From contig OX421968.1 in NCBI GenBank assembly GCA_949128115.1, positions 248,001 to 312,000 of the forward strand: 64,000 nt of DNA, in the 5' to 3' direction. Position 1 is the stretch's first letter; each line of letters begins with the position of its first letter. Shown piece by piece: positions 33,525 to 45,647 of the stretch. A model generated the notes under the pieces. That model ran no database searches. It saw only the letters and a program-made list of their open reading frames with translations, and was not told the DNA's origin. Source of the stretch: Anaspis maculata. Taxonomy: Eukaryota; Arthropoda; Insecta; Coleoptera; Scraptiidae. The position numbers and the translations under genes were made by a program.

Positions 33525-34706
33525 CAATTGTGTCTTTCCTTCTATATTTGTGTTCGTTCGACAGATGTTGCGTTTGGAACAAGTAGCTGCCAACATCAAA
33601 AGTGGTGACCGATCGTTTTCAAAGTCACGTGGGTTGAAGCCTGAAGTCACGTGGGTTGAAGCCTGATGTCACGTGGGTTGAAGCCTGAAGTCACGTGGAT
33701 TGAAGCCTGAAGTCACGTGGGTAGAACCCTGAAGTCACGTGGGTTGAAGCCTAAAGTCACGTGGGTTGAAACCTGAACTTTTTGGATAACAATTGTGTCT
33801 TTTCTCCTATTTTTGTGTTCGTTCGTCAGATGTTGCGTTTGAAACAAGTAGCTGCCAACTCCAAAAGTGGTGACCGAACGTTTTAAAAGTCACGTGGGTT
33901 GAAGCCTGAGGTCACGTGGGTTGAAGCCAAAAGTCACGTGGGTTAAAACCTGATCTTTTTGGATACCAATTGTGTTTTTTCTTCTATATTTGTGTTCGTT
34001 CGTCTGATGTTGCGTTTGGAACAAGTAGCTGCCAACATCAAAAGTGGTGACCGATCGTTTTCAAAGTCACGTGGGTTGAAGCCTGGAGTCACGTGAGTTG
34101 AAGCCTGAAGTCACGTGGGTTGAAGCCTTAAGTCACGTGGGATGAAGCCTAAAGTCACGTGGGTTCAAACCTAAACTTTTTGGATACCAATTGTGTTTTT
34201 TCTTCTATATTTGTGTTCGTTCGTCTGATGTTGCGTTTGGAACAAGTAGCTGCCAACATCAAAAGTGGTGACCGATCGTTTTCAAAGTCACGTGGGTTGA
34301 AGCCTGAAGTCACGTGGGTTGAAGCCTGATGTCACGTGGGTTGAAGCCCGAAGTCACGTGGGTTGAAGCCTGAAGTCACGTGGGTTGGAGCCTAAAGTCA
34401 CGTGGGTTAAAACCTGAACTTTTTGGATAACAATTGTGTTTTTTCTTCCATATTTGTGTTCGTTCGTCAGATGTTGCGTTTGGAAAGAGTAGCTGCCAAC
34501 TTCAAAAGTGGTTACCGATCGTTTTCAAAGTCACGTGGGTTGAAGCCTGAAGTCACGTGGGTTGAAGCCTGAGGTCACGTGGGTTGAAGCCAAAAGTCAC
34601 GTGGGTTAAAACCTGAACTTTTTGGATACCAATTGTGTCTTTTCTCCTATATTTGTGTTCGTTCGTCAGATGTTGCGTTTGGAAAGAGTAGCTGCCAACT
34701 TTAAAA
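33525..34706 (+). repeat. Linker between K4 and K5
   Basis: It starts with a hybrid core: CTTTCCTTCTATATT and CGACAGATG at the 5' side, then GGAACAAG / AACATC. An n = 7 tract follows with CACGTGGATTGAAG and GGGTAGAACCC variants, then GAACGTTTTAAAAG and GGGATGAAG monomers and a TTTTTTCTTCCATATTTG monomer. GAAGCCCGAAG near 34,345 is private to this lineage (also at 49,805). It is repeated at 48,985-50,166. Confidence 0.86.
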
Positions 34707-35380
34707 GTGGATACCGATCGTTTTCAAAGTCACGTGGGTGGACGCCTGAAGTCACGTGGGCTGAAGCCTGAGGTCACGTGGGTTGAAGCCAAAAGTCACG
34801 TGGGTTGGAACCTGAACTTTTTGGATAACAATTGTGTCTTTTCTTCTATATTTGTGTTCGTTCGTCAGATGTTGCGTTTGGAAAGAATAGCTGCCAACTT
34901 CAAAAGTGGTGACCGATCGTTTTCAAAGTCACGTGGGTGAAAGCCTGAAGTCACGTGGGTTGGAGCCTGGAGTCACGTGGGTTGGAACGTGAACTTTTTG
35001 GATAACAATTGTGTCTTTTCTTCTATTTTTGTGTTTGTTCGTCAGATGTTGCGTTTGGAACAAGTAGCTGCCAACTCCAAAAGTGGTGAACGAACGTTTT
35101 AAGTCACGTAGGTTGAAGCCTGAGGTCACGTGGATTGAAGCCTGAAGTCACGTGGGTTGGAGCCTGGAGTCACGTGGGTTCAAACCTGAACTTTTTGGAT
35201 AACAATTGCGTCTTTTTTTCTATATTTGTGTTCGTTCGTCAGATGTTGCGTTTGGAAAGAGTAGCTGCCATTTTCAAAAGTGGTTACCGATCGTTTTCAA
35301 AGTCACGTGGGTTGAAGCCTGAAGTCACGTGGGTTAAAGCCAAAAAGTCACGTGGGTTGAAACCTGAACTTTTTGGATAA
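34707..35380 (+). repeat. K module 5 (674-bp form)
   Basis: A K module with the shared markers plus two private substitutions: GTGGATACCG at the start (others GTGGTTACCG) and GGAAAGAATAG near 34,883 (others GGAAAGAGTAG). Both recur in K9, its copy at offset 15,460. Confidence 0.9.
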
Positions 35381-38300
35381 CAATTGTGTCTTTCCTTCTA
35401 TATTTGTGTTCGTTCGACAGATGTTGCGTTTGGAAAGAGTAGCTGCCAACTTCAAAAGTGGTGACCGATCGTTTCCAAAGTCACGTGGGTTGAAGCCTGA
35501 AGTCACGTGGGTTGAAGCCTGCAGTCACGTGGGTTCAAACCTAAACTTTTTGAATAACAATTGTGTCTTTTTTTCTATATTTGTGTTCGTTTGTCAGATG
35601 TTGCGTTTGGAAAGAGTAGCTGCCAACTTCAAAAGTCGTTACCGATCGTTTTCAAATTCACGTGGGTTGAAGCCTGAAGTCACGTGGGTTGAAGCCAAAA
35701 GTCACGTGGGTTAAAACCTGAACTTTTTGGATACCAATTGTGTTTTTTCTTCTATATTTGTGTTCGTTCGTCTGATGTTGCGTTTGGAACAAGTAGCTGC
35801 CAACATCAAAAGTGGTGACCGATCGTTTTCAAAGTCACGTGGGTTGAAGCCTGAAGTCACGTGGGTTGAAGCCTGATGTCACGTGGGTTGAAGCCTGAAG
35901 TCACGTGGGTTGAAGCCTGAAGTCACGTGGGTTGAACCCTGGAGTCACGTGGGTTGAAGCCTAAAGTCACGTGGGTTGAAACCTGAACTTTTTGGATAAC
36001 AATTGTGTCTTTTCTCCTATTTTTGTGTTCGTTCGTCAGATGTTGCGTTTGAAACAAGTAGCTGCCAACTCCAAAAGTGGTGACCGAACGTTTTAAAAGT
36101 CACGTGGGTTGAAGCCTGAGGTCACGTGGGTTGAAGCCAAAAGTCACGTGGGTTAAAACCTGATCTTTTTGGATACCAATTGTGTTTTTTCTTCTATATT
36201 TGTGTTCGTTCGTCTGATGTTGCGTTTGGAACAAGTAGCTGCCAACATCAAAAGTGGTGACCGATCGTTTTCAAAGTCACGTGGGTTGAAGCCTGGAGTC
36301 ACGTGAGTTGAAGCCTGAAGTCACGTGGGTTGAAGCCTTAAGTCACGTGGGATGAAGCCTAAAGTCACGTGGGTTCAAACCTAAACTTTTTGGATAACAA
36401 TTGTGTTTTTTTTTCTATATTTGTGTTCGTTCGTCAGATGTTGCGTTTGGAAAGAGTAGCTGCCAACTTCAAAAGTGGTTACCGATCGTTTTCAAAGTCA
36501 CGTGGGTTGAAGCCTGAAGTTACGTGGGTTGGAGCCTGAGGTCACGTGGGTTGAAGCCAGAAGTCACGTGGGTTAAAACCTGAACTTTTTGGATACCAAT
36601 TGTGTCTTTTCTTCTATATTTGTGTTCGTTCGTCAGATGTTGCGTTTGGAAAGAGTAGCTGCCAACTTCAAAAGTGGTTATCGATCGTTTTCAAAATCAC
36701 GTGGGTTCAAGCCTGAGGTCACGTGGGTTGAAGCCAAAAGTCACGTGGGTTGAAACCTGAATTTTTTGGATACCAATTGTGTCTTTTCTTCTATATTTGT
36801 GTTCGTTCGTCAGATGTTGCGTTTGGAAAGGGTAGCTGCCAACTTCAAAAGTGGTTACCGATCGTTTTCAAAGTCACGTGGGTTGACGCCTTAAGTCACG
36901 TGGGTTGAAGCCTGGAGTCACGTGGGTTCAAACCTAAACTTTTTGGATAACAATTGTGTCTTTTTTTCTATATTTGTGTTCGTTTGTCAGATGTTGCGTT
37001 TGGGAAGAGTAGCTGCCAACTTCAAAAGTGGTTACCGATCGTTTTCAAAGTCACGTGAGTTGGAGCCTGATGTCACGTGGGTTGAAGCCAAAAGTCACGT
37101 GGGTTAAAACCTGAACTTTTTGGATACCAATTGTGTTTTTTCTTCTATATTTGTGTTCGTTCGTCTGATGTTGCGTTTGGAACAAGTAGCTGCCAACATC
37201 AAAAGTGGTGACCGATCGTTTTCAAAGTCACGTGGGTTGAAGCCTGAAGTCACGTGGGTTGGAGCCTGAAGTCACGTGGGTTGAAACCTGAACTTTTTGG
37301 ATAACAATTGTGTTTTTTCTTCCATATTTGTGTTCGTTCGTCAGATGTTGCGTTTGGAAAGAGTAGCTGCCAACTTCAAAAGTGGTTACCAATCGTTTTC
37401 AAAGTCACGTGGGTTGAAGCCTGAAGTCACGTGGGTTGGAGCCTGAGGTCACGTGGGTTGAAGCCAAAAGTCACGTGGGTTAAAACCTGAACTTTTTGGA
37501 TACCAATTGTGTCTTTTCTTCTATATTTGTGTTCGTTCGTCAGATGTTGCGTTTGGAAAGAGTAGCTGCCAACTTTAAAAGTGGTTACCGATCGTTTTCG
37601 AAGTCACGTGGGTGGACGCCTGAAGTCACGTGGGTTGAAGCCTGAAGTCACGTGGGTTGAAGCCAAAAGTCACGTGGGTTGGAACCTGAACTTTTTGGAT
37701 AACAATTGTGTCTTTTCTTCTATATTTGTGTTCGTTCGTCAGATGTTGCGTTTGGAAAGAGAAGCTGCCAACTTCAAAAGTGGTTACCGATCGTTTTCAA
37801 AGTCACGTGGGTTGAAGCCTGAAGTCACGTGGGTTGAAGCCTGAGGTCACGTGGGTTGAAGCCAAGAGTCACGTGGGTTAAAACCTGATTCTTTTGGATA
37901 CCAATTGTGTCTTTTCTTCTATATTTGTGTTCGTTCGTCAGATGTTGCGTTCTGCCAACTTCAAAAGTGGTTACTGATCGTTTTCAAAGTCACGTGGGTT
38001 GACGCCTGAAGTCACGTGGGTTGAAGCCTGAAGGCACGTGAGTTGAGGCCAAAAGTCACGTGGGTTGAAACCTGAACTTTTTGGATAACAATTGTGTCTT
38101 TTCTTCTATATTTGTGTTCGTTCGTCAGATGTTGCGTTTGGAACAAGTAGCTGCCAACATCAAAAGTGGTGACCGATCGTTTTGAAAGTCACGTGGGTGA
38201 AAGCCTGAAGTCACGTGGGTTGGAGCCTGAAGTCACGTGGGTTGAAACCTGAACTTTTTGGATAACAATTGTGTCTTTTCTCCTATTTTTGTGTTCGTTC

Positions 38301-39461
38301 GTCAGATGTTGCGTTCGAAACAAGTAGCTGCCAACTCCAAAAGTGGTGACCGAACGTTTTAAAAGTCACGTGGGTTGAAGCCTGAGGTCACGTGGGTTGA
38401 AGCCAAAAGTCACGTGGGTTCAAACCTGATCTTTTTGGATACCAATTGTGTTTTTTCTTCTATATTTGTGTTCGTTCGTCTGATGTTGCGTTTGGAACAA
38501 GTAGCTGCCAACATCAAAAGTGGTGACCGATCGTTTTCAAAGTCACGTGGGTTGAAGCCTGAAGTCACGTGAGTTGAAGCCTGAAGTCACGTGGGTTGAA
38601 GCCTGAAGTCACGTGGGTTGAAGCCTGGAGTCACGTGGGTTCAAACCTGAACTTTTTGGATAACAATTGTATCTTTTTTTCTATATTTGTGTTCGTTCGT
38701 CAGATGTTGCGTTTGGGAAGAATAGCTGCCAACTTCAAAAGTGGTTACCGATCGTTTTCAAAGTCACGTGGGTTGAAGCCTGAAGTCACGTGGGTTGAAG
38801 CCAAAAGTCACGTGGGTTAAAACCTGAACTTTTTGGATACCAATTGTGTTTTTTCTTCTATATTTGTGTTCGTTCGTCAGATGTTGCGTTTGGAAAGAGT
38901 AGCTGCCAACTTCAAAAGTGGTTACCGATCGTTTTCAAAGTCACGTGGGTTGACGCCTTAAGTCACGTGGGTTGAAGCCTGGAGTCACGTGGGTTCAAAC
39001 CTAAACTTTTTGGATAACAATTGTGTCTTTTTTTCTATATTTGTGTTCGTTTGTCAGATGTTGCGTTTGGGAAGAGTAGCTGCCAACTTCAAAAGTGGTT
39101 ACCGATCGTTTTCAAAGTCACGTGAGTTGGAGCCTGATGTCACGTGGGTTGAAGCCAAAAGTCACGTGGGTTAAAACCTGAACTTTTTGGATACCAATTG
39201 TGTTTTTTCTTCTATATTTGTGTTCGTTCGTCTGATGTTGCGTTTGGAACAAGTAGCTGCCAACTCCAAAAGTGGTGAACGAACGTTTTAAGTCACGTAA
39301 GTTGAAGCCTGAGGTCACGTGGATTGAAGCCTGAAGTCACGTGGGTTGAAGCCAAAAGTCACGTATGTTGAAACCTGAACTTTTTGGATAACAATTGAGT
39401 CTTTTCTTCTATATTTGTGTTCGTTCGTCAGATGTTGCGTTTGGAACAAGTAGCTGCCAAC
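35381..39461 (+). repeat. K linker and HOR block M, copy 2
   Basis: The first part is the K-downstream linker (CTTTCCTTC core, TTTTTGAATAAC, AAAAGTCGTTACC). From about 35,590 the sequence is block M at offset 11,502 from copy 1, including GGAAAGGGTAG, TTTTCGAAGTC, the 12-bp-deleted core (37,951) and CACGTAAG. Divergence from copy 1 begins at 27,960/39,462. Confidence 0.88.
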
Positions 39462-40561
39462 ATCAAAAGTGGTGACCGATCGTTTTGAAAGTCACGTGGG
39501 TGAAAGCCTGAAGTGACGTGGGTTGAAGCCTGATGTCACGTGGGTTGAAGCCTGAAGTCACGTGGGTTGAAGCCTGAAGTCACGTGGGTTGGAGCCTAAA
39601 GTTACGTGGGTTAAAACCTGAACTTTTTGGATAACAATTGTGTTTTTTCTTCCATATTTGTGTTCGTTCGTCAGATGTTGCGTTTGGAAAGAGTAGCTGC
39701 CAACTTCAAAAGTGGTTACCGATCGTTTTCAAGTCACGTGAGTTGAAGCCTGAAGTCACGTGGGTTGGAGCCTGAGGTCACGTGGGTTGAAGCCAAAAGT
39801 CACGTGGGTTAAAACCTGAACTTTTTGGATACCAATTGTGTCTTTTCTTCTATATTTGTGTTCGTTCGTCAGATGTTGCGTTTGGAAAGAGTAGCTGCCA
39901 ACTTTAAAAGTGGTTACCGATCGTTTTCAAAGTCACGTGGGTGGACGCCTGAAGTCACGTGGGTTGAAGCCTGAAGTCACGTGGGTTGAAGCCAAAAGTC
40001 ACGTGGGTTGGAACCTGAACTTTTTGGATAACAATTGTGTCTTTTCTTCTATATTTGTGTTCGTTCGTCAGATGTTGCGTTTGGAAAGAGTAGCTGCCAA
40101 CTTTAAAAGTGGTGACCGATCGTTTTCAAAGTCACGTGGGTGGAAGCCTGAAGTCACGTGGGTTGGAGCCTGGAGTCACGTGGGTTGGAACGTGAACTTT
40201 TTGGATAACAATTGTGTCTTTTCTTCTATTTTTGTGTTCGTTCGTCAGATGTTGCGTTTGGAACAAGTAGCTGCCAACTCCAAAAGTGGTGAACGAACGT
40301 TTTAAGTCACGTAGGTTGAAGCCTGAGGTCACGTGGATTGAAGCCTGAAGTCACGTGGGTTAAAGCCAAAAGTCACGTATGTTGAAACCTGAACTTTTTG
40401 ATAACAATTGAGTCTTTTCTTCTATATTTGTGTTCGTTCGTCAGTTGTTGCGTTTGGAACAAGTAGCTGCCAACATCAAAAGTGGTGACCGATCGTTTTG
40501 GAAGTCACGTGGGTTGAAGCCTGAAGTCACGTGGGTTAAAGCCAAAAGTCACGTGAGTTGA
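39462..40561 (+). repeat. Variant K-like segment, copy 1
   Basis: It carries GGGTGGACGCC and AACTTTAAAAG like a K module, but GGGTTGAAG in place of GGGCTGAAG and GGGTGGAAGCC in place of GGGTGAAAGCC. Other marks are GAAGTGACG (about 39,511), GTTACGTGGG, CTTTTTGATAAC with one G missing (about 40,400) and CAGTTGTTGCG. The frame stays open for 131 codons at 39,910-40,305, by chance of the 3-subrepeat spacing. Confidence 0.84.
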
Positions 40562-42072
40562 AACCTGAACTTTTTGGATAACAATTGTGTCTTTTTTTCT
40601 ATATTTGTGTTCGTTCGTCAGATGTTGCGTTTGGAAAGAGTAGCTGTCATTTTCAAAAGTGGTTACCGATCGTTTTCAAAGTCACGTGGGTTGAAGCCTG
40701 AAGTCACGTGGGTTAAAGCCAAAAGTCACGTGGGTTGAAACCTGAACTTTTTGGATAACAATTGTGTCTTTTCTTCTATATTTGTGTTCGTTCGACAGAT
40801 GTTGCGTTTGGAAAGAGTAGCTGCCAACTTCAAAAGTGGTGACCGATCGTTTCCAAAGTCACGTGGGTTGAAGCCTGGAGTCACGTGGGTTGAAGCCTGG
40901 AGTCACGTGGGTTCAAACCTAAACTTTTTGGATAACAATTGTGTTTTTTTTTCTATATTTGTGTTCGTTTGTCAGATGTTGCGTTTGGAAAGAGTAGCTG
41001 CCATTTTCAAAAGTGGTTACCGATCGTTTTCAAAGTCACGTGGGTTGAAGCCTGAAGTCACGTGGGTTAAAGCCAAAAGTCACGTGGGTTGAAACCTGAA
41101 CTTTTTGGATAACAATTGTGTCTTTTCTTCTATATTTGTGTTCGTTCGACAGATGTTGCGTTTGGAAAAAGTAGCTGCCAACTTCAAAAGTGGTTACCGA
41201 TCGTTTTCAAATTCACGTGGGTTGAAGCCTGAAGTCACGTGGGTTGAAGCCAAAAGTCACGTGGGTTAAAACCTGAACTTTTTGGATACCAATTGTGTTT
41301 TTTCTTCTATATTTGTGTTCGTTCGTCTGATGTTGCGTTTGGAACAAGTAGCTGCCAACATCAAAAGTGGTGACCGATCGTTTTCAAAGTCACGTGGGTT
41401 GAAGCCTGAAGTCACGTGGGTTGAAGCCTGATGTCACGTGGGTTGAAGCCTGAAGTCACGTGGGTTGAAGCCTGAAGTCACGTGGGTCGAAGCCTGAAGT
41501 CACGTGGGTTGAAGCCTAAAGTCACGTGGGTTGAAACCTGAACTTTTTGGATAACAATTGTGTTTTTTCTTCTATATTTGTGTTCGTTCGTCAGATGTTG
41601 CGTTTGGAACAAGTAGCTGCCAACATCAAAAGTGGTGACCGATCGTTTCCAAAGTCACGTGGGTTGAAGCCTGAAGTCACGTGGGTTGAAGCCTGGAGTC
41701 ACGTGGGTTCAAACCTGAACATTTTGGATAACAATTGTGTCTTTTTTCCTATATTTGTGTTTGTTCGTCAGATGTTGCGTTTGGAAAGAGTAGCTGCCAA
41801 CTTCAAAAGTGGTTACCGATCGTTTTCAAAGTCACGTGGGTTGAAGCCTGAAGTCACGTGGGTTGGAGCCTGAGGTCACGTGGGTTGAAGCCAAAAGTCA
41901 CGTGGGTTAAAACCTGAACTTTTTGGATACCAATTGTGTCTTTTCTTCTATATTTGTGTTCGTTCGTCAGATGTTGCGTTTGGAAAGAGTAGCTGCCAAC
42001 TTCAAAAGTGGTTACCGATCGTTTTCAAAGTCACGTGGGTTGAAGCCTGAAGTCACGTGGGTTGAAGCCTGA
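40562..42072 (+). repeat. HOR block E, copy 2
   Basis: It aligns with 2,990-4,500 at offset 37,572: the same order of AGCTGTCATTTTC, CGACAGATG cores, AAATTCACG, an n = 7 tract (41,389-41,542) and a CTTTTTTCCTATATTTG core. It differs by GAACATTTTGG near 41,717. Repeated at 56,022-57,532. Confidence 0.88.
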
Positions 42073-43698
42073 GGTCACGTGGGTTGAAGCCAAAAGTCAC
42101 GTGGGTTAAAACCTGATTCTTTTGGATACCAATTGTGTCTTTTCTTCTATATTTGTGTTCGTTCGTCAGATGTTGCGTTTGGAAAGAGTAGCTGCCAACT
42201 TCAAAAGTGGTGACCGAACGTTTTGAAAGTCACGTGGGTTGGAGCCTGAGGTCACGTGGATTGAAGCCTGAAGTCACGTGGGTTGAAGCCAAAAGTCACG
42301 TGGGTTGAAACCTGAACTTTTTGGATAACAATTGTGTCTTTTCTTCTATCTTTGTGTTCGTTCGTCAGATGTTGCGTTTGAAACAAGTAGCTGCCAACAT
42401 CAAAAGTGGTGACCGATCGTTTTGAAAGTCACGTGGGTGAAAGCCTGAAGTCACGTGGGTTGGAGCCTGGAGTCACGTGGGTTCAAGCCTGAACTTTTTG
42501 GATAACAATTGTGTCTTTTTTTTCTATATTTGTGTTCGTTCGTCAGATGTTGCGTTTGGAAAGAGTAGCTGCCAACTTCAAAAGTGGTTACCGATCGTTT
42601 TCAAAGTCACGTGGGTTGAAGCCTGAAGTCACGTGGGTTGAAGCCTGAAGTCACGTGGGTTGAAGCCTTAAGTCACGTGGGTTGAAATCTGAACTTTTTG
42701 GATGACAATTGTGTTTTTTCTTCTATATTTGTGTTCGTTCGTCAGATGTTGCGTTTGGAACAAGTAGCTGCCAACATCAAAAGTGGTGACCAATCGTTTC
42801 CAAAGTCACGTGGGTTGAAGCCTGAAGTCACGTGGGTTGAAGCCTGGAGTCACGTGGGTTCAAACCTGAACTTTTTGGATAACAATTGTATCTTTTTTCC
42901 TATATTTGTGTTCGTTCGTCAGATGTTGCGTTTGGGAAGAATAGCTGCCAACTTCAAAAGTGGTTACCGATCGTTTTCAAAGTCACGTGGGTTGAAGCCT
43001 GAAGTCACGTGGGTTGAAGCCAAAAGTCACGTGGGTTAAAACCTGAACTTTTTGGATACCAATTGTGTTTTTTCTTCTATATTTGTGTTCGTTCGTCTGA
43101 TGTTGCGTTTGGAACAAGTAGCTGCCAACTCCAAAAGTGGTGAACGAACGTTTTAAGTCACGTAGGTTGAAGCCTGAGGTCACGTGGATTGAAGCCTGAA
43201 GTCACGTGGGTTGAAGCCAAAAGTCACGTATGTTGAAACCTGAACTTTTTGGATAACAATTGAGTCTTTTCTTCTATATTTGTGTTCGTTCGTCAGATGT
43301 TGCGTTTGGAACAAGTAGCTGCCAACATCAAAAGTGGTGACCGATCGTTTTGAAAGTCACGTGGGTGAAAGCCTGAAGTCACGTGGGTTGAAGCCTGATG
43401 TCACGTGGGTTGAAGCCTGAAGTCACGTGGGTTGAAGCCTGAAGTCACGTGGGTTGAAGCCTAAAGTCACGTGGGTTAAAACCTGAACTTTTTGGATAAC
43501 AATTGTGTTTTTTCTTTCATATTTGTGTTCGTTCGTCAGATGTTGCGTTTGGAAAGAGTAGCTGCCAACTTCAAAAGTGGTTACCGATCGTTTTCAAAGT
43601 CACGTGGGTTGAAGCCTGAAGTCACGTGGGTTGGAGCCTGAGGTCACGTGGGTTGAAGCCAAAAGTCACGTGGGTTAAAACCTGAACTTTTTGGATAC
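42073..43698 (+). repeat. Satellite segment leading to the foreign insert
   Basis: Ordinary monomers with several private variants: CTGATTCTTTTGG (about 42,114), GACCGAACGTTTTGAAAG, CTATCTTTGTG (about 42,347), GAAATCTGAAC and GGATGACAATTG (about 42,700), GACCAATCG, GTATCTTTTTTCCT and CTTTCATATTTG. No non-satellite sequence until 43,699. Repeated at 57,533-59,158. Confidence 0.85.
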
Positions 43699-43777
43699 TG
43701 AAACCGTCCAGGACCCCCGGCCGTCAACTAATTCCTCCCTCGAGTAAAGTCGAGTAAAATAACTACGAACCTAGAGG
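43699..43777. other. 79-bp non-satellite segment replacing a core, copy 1
   Basis: A core starts normally (TTTTTGGATAC), then switches at 43,699 to unrelated, partly GC-rich sequence, and returns to satellite at about 43,778 (CAAAGTGGTTACCG). About 73 bp of normal core is missing, so this is a replacement rather than a simple insertion. Visible inside are a GTCCAGGAC near-palindrome, CCCCCGGCCG, and a 10-bp direct repeat (TCGAGTAAAG then TCGAGTAAAA, 43,740-43,759). I see no coding capacity, terminal inverted repeats or target-site duplication. Origin unknown; it could be filler DNA from break repair or a scrap of a mobile element. Confidence 0.92.
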
Positions 43778-44776
43778 CAAAGTGGTTACCGATCGTTTTC
43801 AAAGTCACGTGGGTTGAAGCCTGAAGTTACGTGGGTTGGAGCCTGAGGTCACGTGGGTTGAAGCCAGAAGTCACGTGGGTTAAAACCTGAACTTTTTGGA
43901 TACCAATTGTGTCTTTTCTTCTATATTTGTGTTCGTTCGTCAGATGTTGCGTTTGAAAAGAGTAGCTGCCAACTTCAAAATTGGTTACCGATCGTTTTCA
44001 AAGTCACGTGGGTTGACGCCTTAAGTCACGTGGGTTGAAGCCTGGAGTCACGTGGGTTCAAACCTAAACTTTTTGGATAACAATTGTGTCTTTTTTTCTA
44101 TATTTGTGTTCGTTTGTCAGATGCTGCGTTTGGGAAGAGTAGCTGCCAACTTCAAAAGTGGTTACCGATCGTTTTCAAAGTCACGTGAGTTGGAGCCTGA
44201 TGTCACGTGGGTTGAAGCCAAAAGTCACGTGGGTTAAAACCTGAACTTTTTGGATACCAATTGTGTTTTTTCTTCTATATTTGTGTTCGTTCGTCTGATG
44301 TTGCGTTTGGAACAAGTAGCTGCCAACATCAAAAGTGGTGACCGATCGTTTTCAAAGTCACGTGGGTTGAAGCCTGAAGTCACGTGGGTTGAAGCCTGAT
44401 GTCACGTGGGTTGAAGCCTGAAGTCACGTGGGTTGAAGCCTGAAGTCACGTGGGTTGGAGCCTAAAGTCACGTGGGTTAAAACCTGAACTTTTTGGATAA
44501 CAAATGTGTTTTTTCTTCCATATTTGTGTTCGTTCGTCAGATGTTGCGTTTGGAAAGAGTAGCTGCCAACTTCAAAAGTGGTTACCGATCGTTTTCAAAG
44601 TCACGTGGGTTGAAGCCTGAAGTCACGTGGGTTGAAGCCTGAGGTCACGTGGGTTGAAGCCAAAAGTCACGTGGGTTAAAACCTGAACTTTTTGGATACC
44701 AATTGTGTCTTTTCTCCTATATTTGTGTTCGTTCGTCAGATGTTGCGTTTGGAAAGAGTAGCTGCCAACTTTAAAA
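43778..44776 (+). repeat. A-tail copy after the foreign insert
   Basis: It matches 20,639-21,637 at offset 23,139, starting directly at the insert's right edge, with CGTTTGAAAAGAG (43,950), CAAAATTGGTTACC and the GATGCTGCG variant. Private change: AACAAATGTG near 44,501 instead of AACAATTGTG. Repeated at 59,238-60,236. Confidence 0.88.
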
Positions 44777-45647
44777 GTGGTTACCGATCGTTTTCAAAGT
44801 CACGTGGGTGGACGCCTGAAGTCACGTGGGCTGAAGCCTGAGGTCACGTGGGTTGAAGCCAAAAGTCACGTGGGTTGGAACCTGAACTTTTTGGATAACA
44901 ATTGTGTCTTTTCTTCTATATTTGTGTTCGTTCGTCAGATGTTGCGTTTGGAAAGAGTAGCTGCCAACTTCAAAAGTGGTGACCGATCGTTTTCAAAGTC
45001 ACGTGGGTGAAAGCCTGAAGTCACGTGGGTTGGAGCCTGGAGTCACGTGGGTTGGAACGTGAACTTTTTGGATAACAATTGTGTCTTTTCTTCTATTTTT
45101 GTGTTTGTTCGTCAGATGTTGCGTTTGGAACAAGTAGCTGCCAACTCCAAAAGTGGTGAACGAACGTTTTAAGTCACGTAGGTTGAAGCCTGAGGTCACG
45201 TGGATTGAAGCCTGAAGTCACGTGGGTTGGAGCCTGGAGTCACGTGGGTTCAAACCTGAACTTTTTGGATAACAATTGCGTCTTTTTTTCTATATTTGTG
45301 TTCGTTCGTCAGATGTTGCGTTTGGAACAAGTAGCTGCCAACTCCAAAAGTGGTGAACGAACGTTTTAAGTCACGTAGGTTGAAGCCTGAGGTCACGTGG
45401 ATTGAAGCCTGAAGTCACGTGGGTTGGAGCCTGGAGTCACGTGGGTTCAAACCTGAACTTTTTGGATAACAATTGCGTCTTTTTTTCTATATTTGTGTTC
45501 GTTCGTCAGATGTTGCGTTTGGAAAGAGTAGCTGCCATTTTCAAAAGTGGTTACCGATCGTTTTCAAAGTCACGTGGGTTGAAGCCTGAAGTCACGTGGG
45601 TTAAAGCCAAAAAGTCACGTGGGTTGAAACCTGAACTTTTTGGATAA
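44777..45647 (+). repeat. K module 6 (871-bp form)
   Basis: A K module with the extra 197-bp monomer, matching K1 at offset 23,139 throughout. Together with the A-tail before it, this is the same A-tail/K1 arrangement as at 20.6-22.5 kb. Confidence 0.9.

Noticed and set aside
39910..40305. Longest open reading frame (131 codons), and many others of 60-113 codons on both strands
   Set aside because: All are made of the satellite itself, recur with it, begin mostly at GTG or TTG, and break whenever n is not a multiple of 3. There is no start context, no unique sequence and no recognisable domain. Opposite-strand frames mirror the same repeats.
43699..43777. Insertion sequence or transposon in the foreign segment
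   Set aside because: It is only 79 bp, with no terminal inverted repeats and no target-site duplication, and it replaces core sequence instead of interrupting it. A fragment of an element cannot be excluded, but nothing supports it.
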